From Mnemiopsis leidyi (lineage: Eukaryota > Ctenophora > Tentaculata > Lobata > Bolinopsidae), in NCBI GenBank assembly GCA_000226015.1, contig JH152763.1:157104-205038 (forward strand): DNA of 47,935 nt. Reading direction: 5' to 3'. Every line of letters starts with the position of its first letter. Position 1 is the first letter of the stretch. Shown piece after piece: positions 45,551 through 47,935 of the stretch. The notes beneath the pieces are model-generated. The model had not been told where the DNA came from. It worked only from the letters and a program-made list of their open reading frames with translations, and searched no databases. A program made the position numbers and the translations under genes.

Positions 45551-46579
45551 TTTTGAATCGGTTTAGAAACATTTAATAAGAATTTTTCCTTTGTCTATGG
45601 CTCAAAAACACCTGCATGTGAGACTATTTACTATTCTGTGCTGTAGATTAAACTACATCCAAATACTTTAAAACTAAGTACAGCTTTTATTTGAATTTCT
45701 TAATTTTGGTTATAAATTGTTTAACTGGCAAATAATTTGGTTGTCAGTAACCTCAAATTTCAGAATTGTAAGATTCTGTACGATGGTCATTAACTAAACC
45801 CGTGTATTACTAAAAGGTGTTTAAGTATTGCTTGATCACCGGCCCATGAGTTTTAAAAGTTTAGAGTACTTATTAAAATTGAATGATGTCATACTCTTGT
45901 GAGAAAGGCATGATACTTTGATAGGATTACGTTATTTGTTTCTTGCTTCTGGACTGTCTTAAAGCTGTAATGTAACAGTTTGTTCAAATTACCATGCTGA
46001 GAAAAATTGGTTAAGTTTTGCATATCACTTGGACTTATGTGCCAGTTTTCATTGAACCTATAATTTGAATTGCTTTAGCTCGGCTGAGCTGGAAAACTTA
46101 TTTTTGTCCGGTCCTATGCCTTTTAAGGCAAGGCGTTGTAGGGGCTAGCGCTTTTTAAGATTCAGTGTCCTCTACGAAAGTTTAGGTCCCTCATTGTTTG
46201 CTTTGAACACAAACGACGAATTTGAATTATTTAGACCGGTTATAAGATTACCATAAGCAAAAGCTCCGAGGTTTTTTCGTGCTCATGGTTTGAATTTAAT
46301 TATGCGTGCTGGTTTGAAAGTTTAAAAGTTAACCTTCATGACAACTTAACCCTCGCCTGGGTTGAAATTCATGGCATTAGAACTGCCTTCCAAAGTTAGT
46401 CTCGGTAACCAGACAACTACCTTCGGCAGAAGTTCCGCTTTTACCTTGATGTTTCCACTTATATTTGGAATTGCATCGCTCCAGAGCAGCTCACGCCACT
46501 CAAGCACTAGCGCTGTGTGAGCATTCGACAAATCTTATTGTTTTCACATGGCACATATTTGAGAGTACTGACAGTAAAG
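45551..46579. other. Upstream flank of EIF2AK1
   Basis: No coding exon. May contain a 5' non-coding exon of EIF2AK1, since an acceptor-like TTCTTCTTAG precedes the start codon by four bases, but none can be defined. Confidence 0.45.
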
Positions 46580-46768
46580 TTCAGTTAAACCTCGATAACC
46601 GTGCCTCTATTTACCGTGTCCCTCGATTTACCGGGCCTTCTCCCTTTCCCCCAATATTTCTCAATACAGTAAAACCTCTGTCCACCGTACCTCTATTTAC
46701 CGTGTCGCTCTATTTAACGGGCCTTCTCCTTTCCCCCACGAGTCCTGGTAAATAGAGGTTCTACTGTA
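46580..46768. mobile_element. Two pogo-like MITE copies in tandem
   Basis: Left unit starts TTCAGTTAAACCTCGATAAC (46580). A second start TACAGTAAAACCTCTGT lies at 46665, and the shared right end AAATAGAGGTTCTACTGTA stops at 46768, flanked by TA. Internal CCTCTATTTACCGTGTC blocks repeat. Same family as 15076-15266. About 100 bp upstream of the EIF2AK1 start. Confidence 0.8.
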
Positions 46769-46871
46769 TTGACAAAAAGTTTTTCAACATTTGAAGCTGT
46801 GCCGGACCCGAGTATTGATATCAAATTCGTAGGGACAGCACACAAACTAACCGAATATTCTTCTTAGTGTT

Positions 46872-47935
46872 ATGAGACAGCCGATGGACGTGTTGCACAA
46901 CAATACACACGAGTCATTCAGCCTGAATGAGGAGGGTGCCATGGTTGTGTCCAGTGACGGTGTAGACTTCTCTTCCTCCCTTTCCATAGACAAGAAGAGA
47001 GCTGACTCTTACCTGATACTGGCGCTCGTCGACCAGCTGTCCTCATACATCGAGCCCAATGAACCGGCAAAACCCGCTAAATTTCTCCTGGGTCATCTGG
47101 TCAGACGGAAGCTCATTCCCGAGCACATGGCACTCGATTTCGAGATGGATATCAGTGGGCACCGCAAAGCGTTCAAAGTCCTCATCTCTCAGTTGACGGT
47201 TGAGATGAGTGATCATTTCTCCCGATCAGACAGTAACGCCCTGCTGAGATATCACAACACACAGAAACAGAACAGCAGGATTGAAACTAGCAACATCCCC
47301 AAAAAGGTACTGCTAGATGTCACTCCTAATATCCCCAGATTCCGTCTCGATTTTAAAATAATCCAGACCCTTGGAAAAGGTGGGTTTGGGCAGGTTTACA
47401 AGGCTCAACACAATGTGGACGGAAAGATGTACGCAATAAAGAGAGTCAGTATGAAGGACAAGAAACCTGCCTGCACGGCGGTAAGAGAGGTCAAAATCCT
47501 GGCCAACCTCGTCCATCCCAACATAGTTCGATATCATAATTGTTGGCTGGAAGCAGATTTTCAACGAAAGCGACGAATGCACAACCAGAAACTTCGTGAA
47601 CTGAAAAACACGTCCCGATCTTCAGAGAGGTCGACAACACGCGATAGTTACAGCACGTCCCTGTCAGGGTTCAACAACCACAGTACCGTGGACAACGACG
47701 ATCTGGAAATTGTCTTCGAGCACTCCATCGGTAGCAGTAAGGTCGAAGACAACAGAAAAGCAATCCCCTTCTCTGACAAATCCTCTGAGCCGGTGTACTC
47801 CTCATCCTTTCCCGAGTCCAATAGTCTATCGACCCACTTTCCCAAACCCTTAGCCCCGGTGGAACCCTACCGACAACCTCAGTGTGGCCTGATCCTCAAC
47901 ATCCAGACTGCAGTGTTGCGACACTGACCTTGCAC
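46872..47935 (+). CDS. EIF2AK1: EIF2AK1 (heme-regulated eIF2alpha kinase), 5' part, frameshifted near the edge
   Basis: Phosphorylates eIF2alpha on serine 51 to cut translation under heme lack, oxidative or mitochondrial stress. Start MRQPMDVLHNN. Residues 46-130 match the HRI N-terminal helical region (LALVDQLSSYIEPNEPAKPA). The kinase starts about 160: LGKGGFGQVY glycine loop (168-176), YAIKR with Lys190, REVKIL with Glu206, HPNIVRYHNCWLE. An insert rich in Ser/Asn follows (about 231-335), as in all eIF2alpha kinases. Then LILNIQT, the strand after the insert. At 47910 the frame breaks: frame 1 ends AVLRH-stop at 47925-47927, while the +1 frame from 47911 reads QCCDTDLA, which matches the conserved continuation (IQMQLC in relatives). 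An acceptor sits at 46867, so a 5' UTR exon is likely. Partial at the window end; the long exon is unusual beside intron-rich neighbours. Confidence 0.9.

Overview
The window is nuclear DNA from an invertebrate animal. Its genes have short GT-AG introns, and several are conserved animal housekeeping genes: a SEC23IP-type protein, PTRH1, NR2C2AP, SDE2 and EIF2AK1. The space between and inside them is crowded with short non-autonomous transposons, SINE-like elements and minisatellites. The sequence alone does not settle the phylum; a cnidarian, sponge, tunicate or similar animal would all fit. There is one 14-base assembly gap at 29100-29113. Exon coordinates given here were built by hand from splice sites, codon phase and family similarity.

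Layout. 1-4344: repeats only, including a 22-bp array rich in CACGTG and a 20-bp dyad array that stops about 33 bp before a start codon. 4345-10338 (+): a secreted mosaic protein with signal peptide made of repeated [novel ~145-residue domain - sushi - sushi] units, one domain per exon and every junction in phase 1; this is the most novel object here. 11127-11805 (-): decayed LINE ORF1. 12324-13997 (+): single-exon MATE transporter. 14261-16285 (-): SEC23IP-like gene that ends before its DDHD lipase domain. 16816-17760 (-): nine-finger C2H2 protein. 17.8-20.9 kb: hAT-type MITE and a GC-rich repeat. 20.9-25.2 kb (-): PTRH1, with possible alternative 3' exons, and NR2C2AP. 26679-33423 (-): SDE2 in six exons with a 4.7-kb intron that holds a foldback transposon. 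33.4-46.8 kb: no convincing gene, but several SINE-like and inverted-repeat elements. 46872-end (+): start of EIF2AK1 (HRI kinase) with an apparent one-base frameshift near the window edge.

The housekeeping genes cover separate jobs: secretory-pathway lipid handling and COPII contact (SEC23IP type), rescue of peptidyl-tRNA (PTRH1), a nuclear receptor cofactor (NR2C2AP), genome stability and splicing (SDE2), and stress control of translation (EIF2AK1). They show no sign of being a functional cluster. The mosaic sushi gene looks like a lineage-specific secreted or surface recognition molecule.
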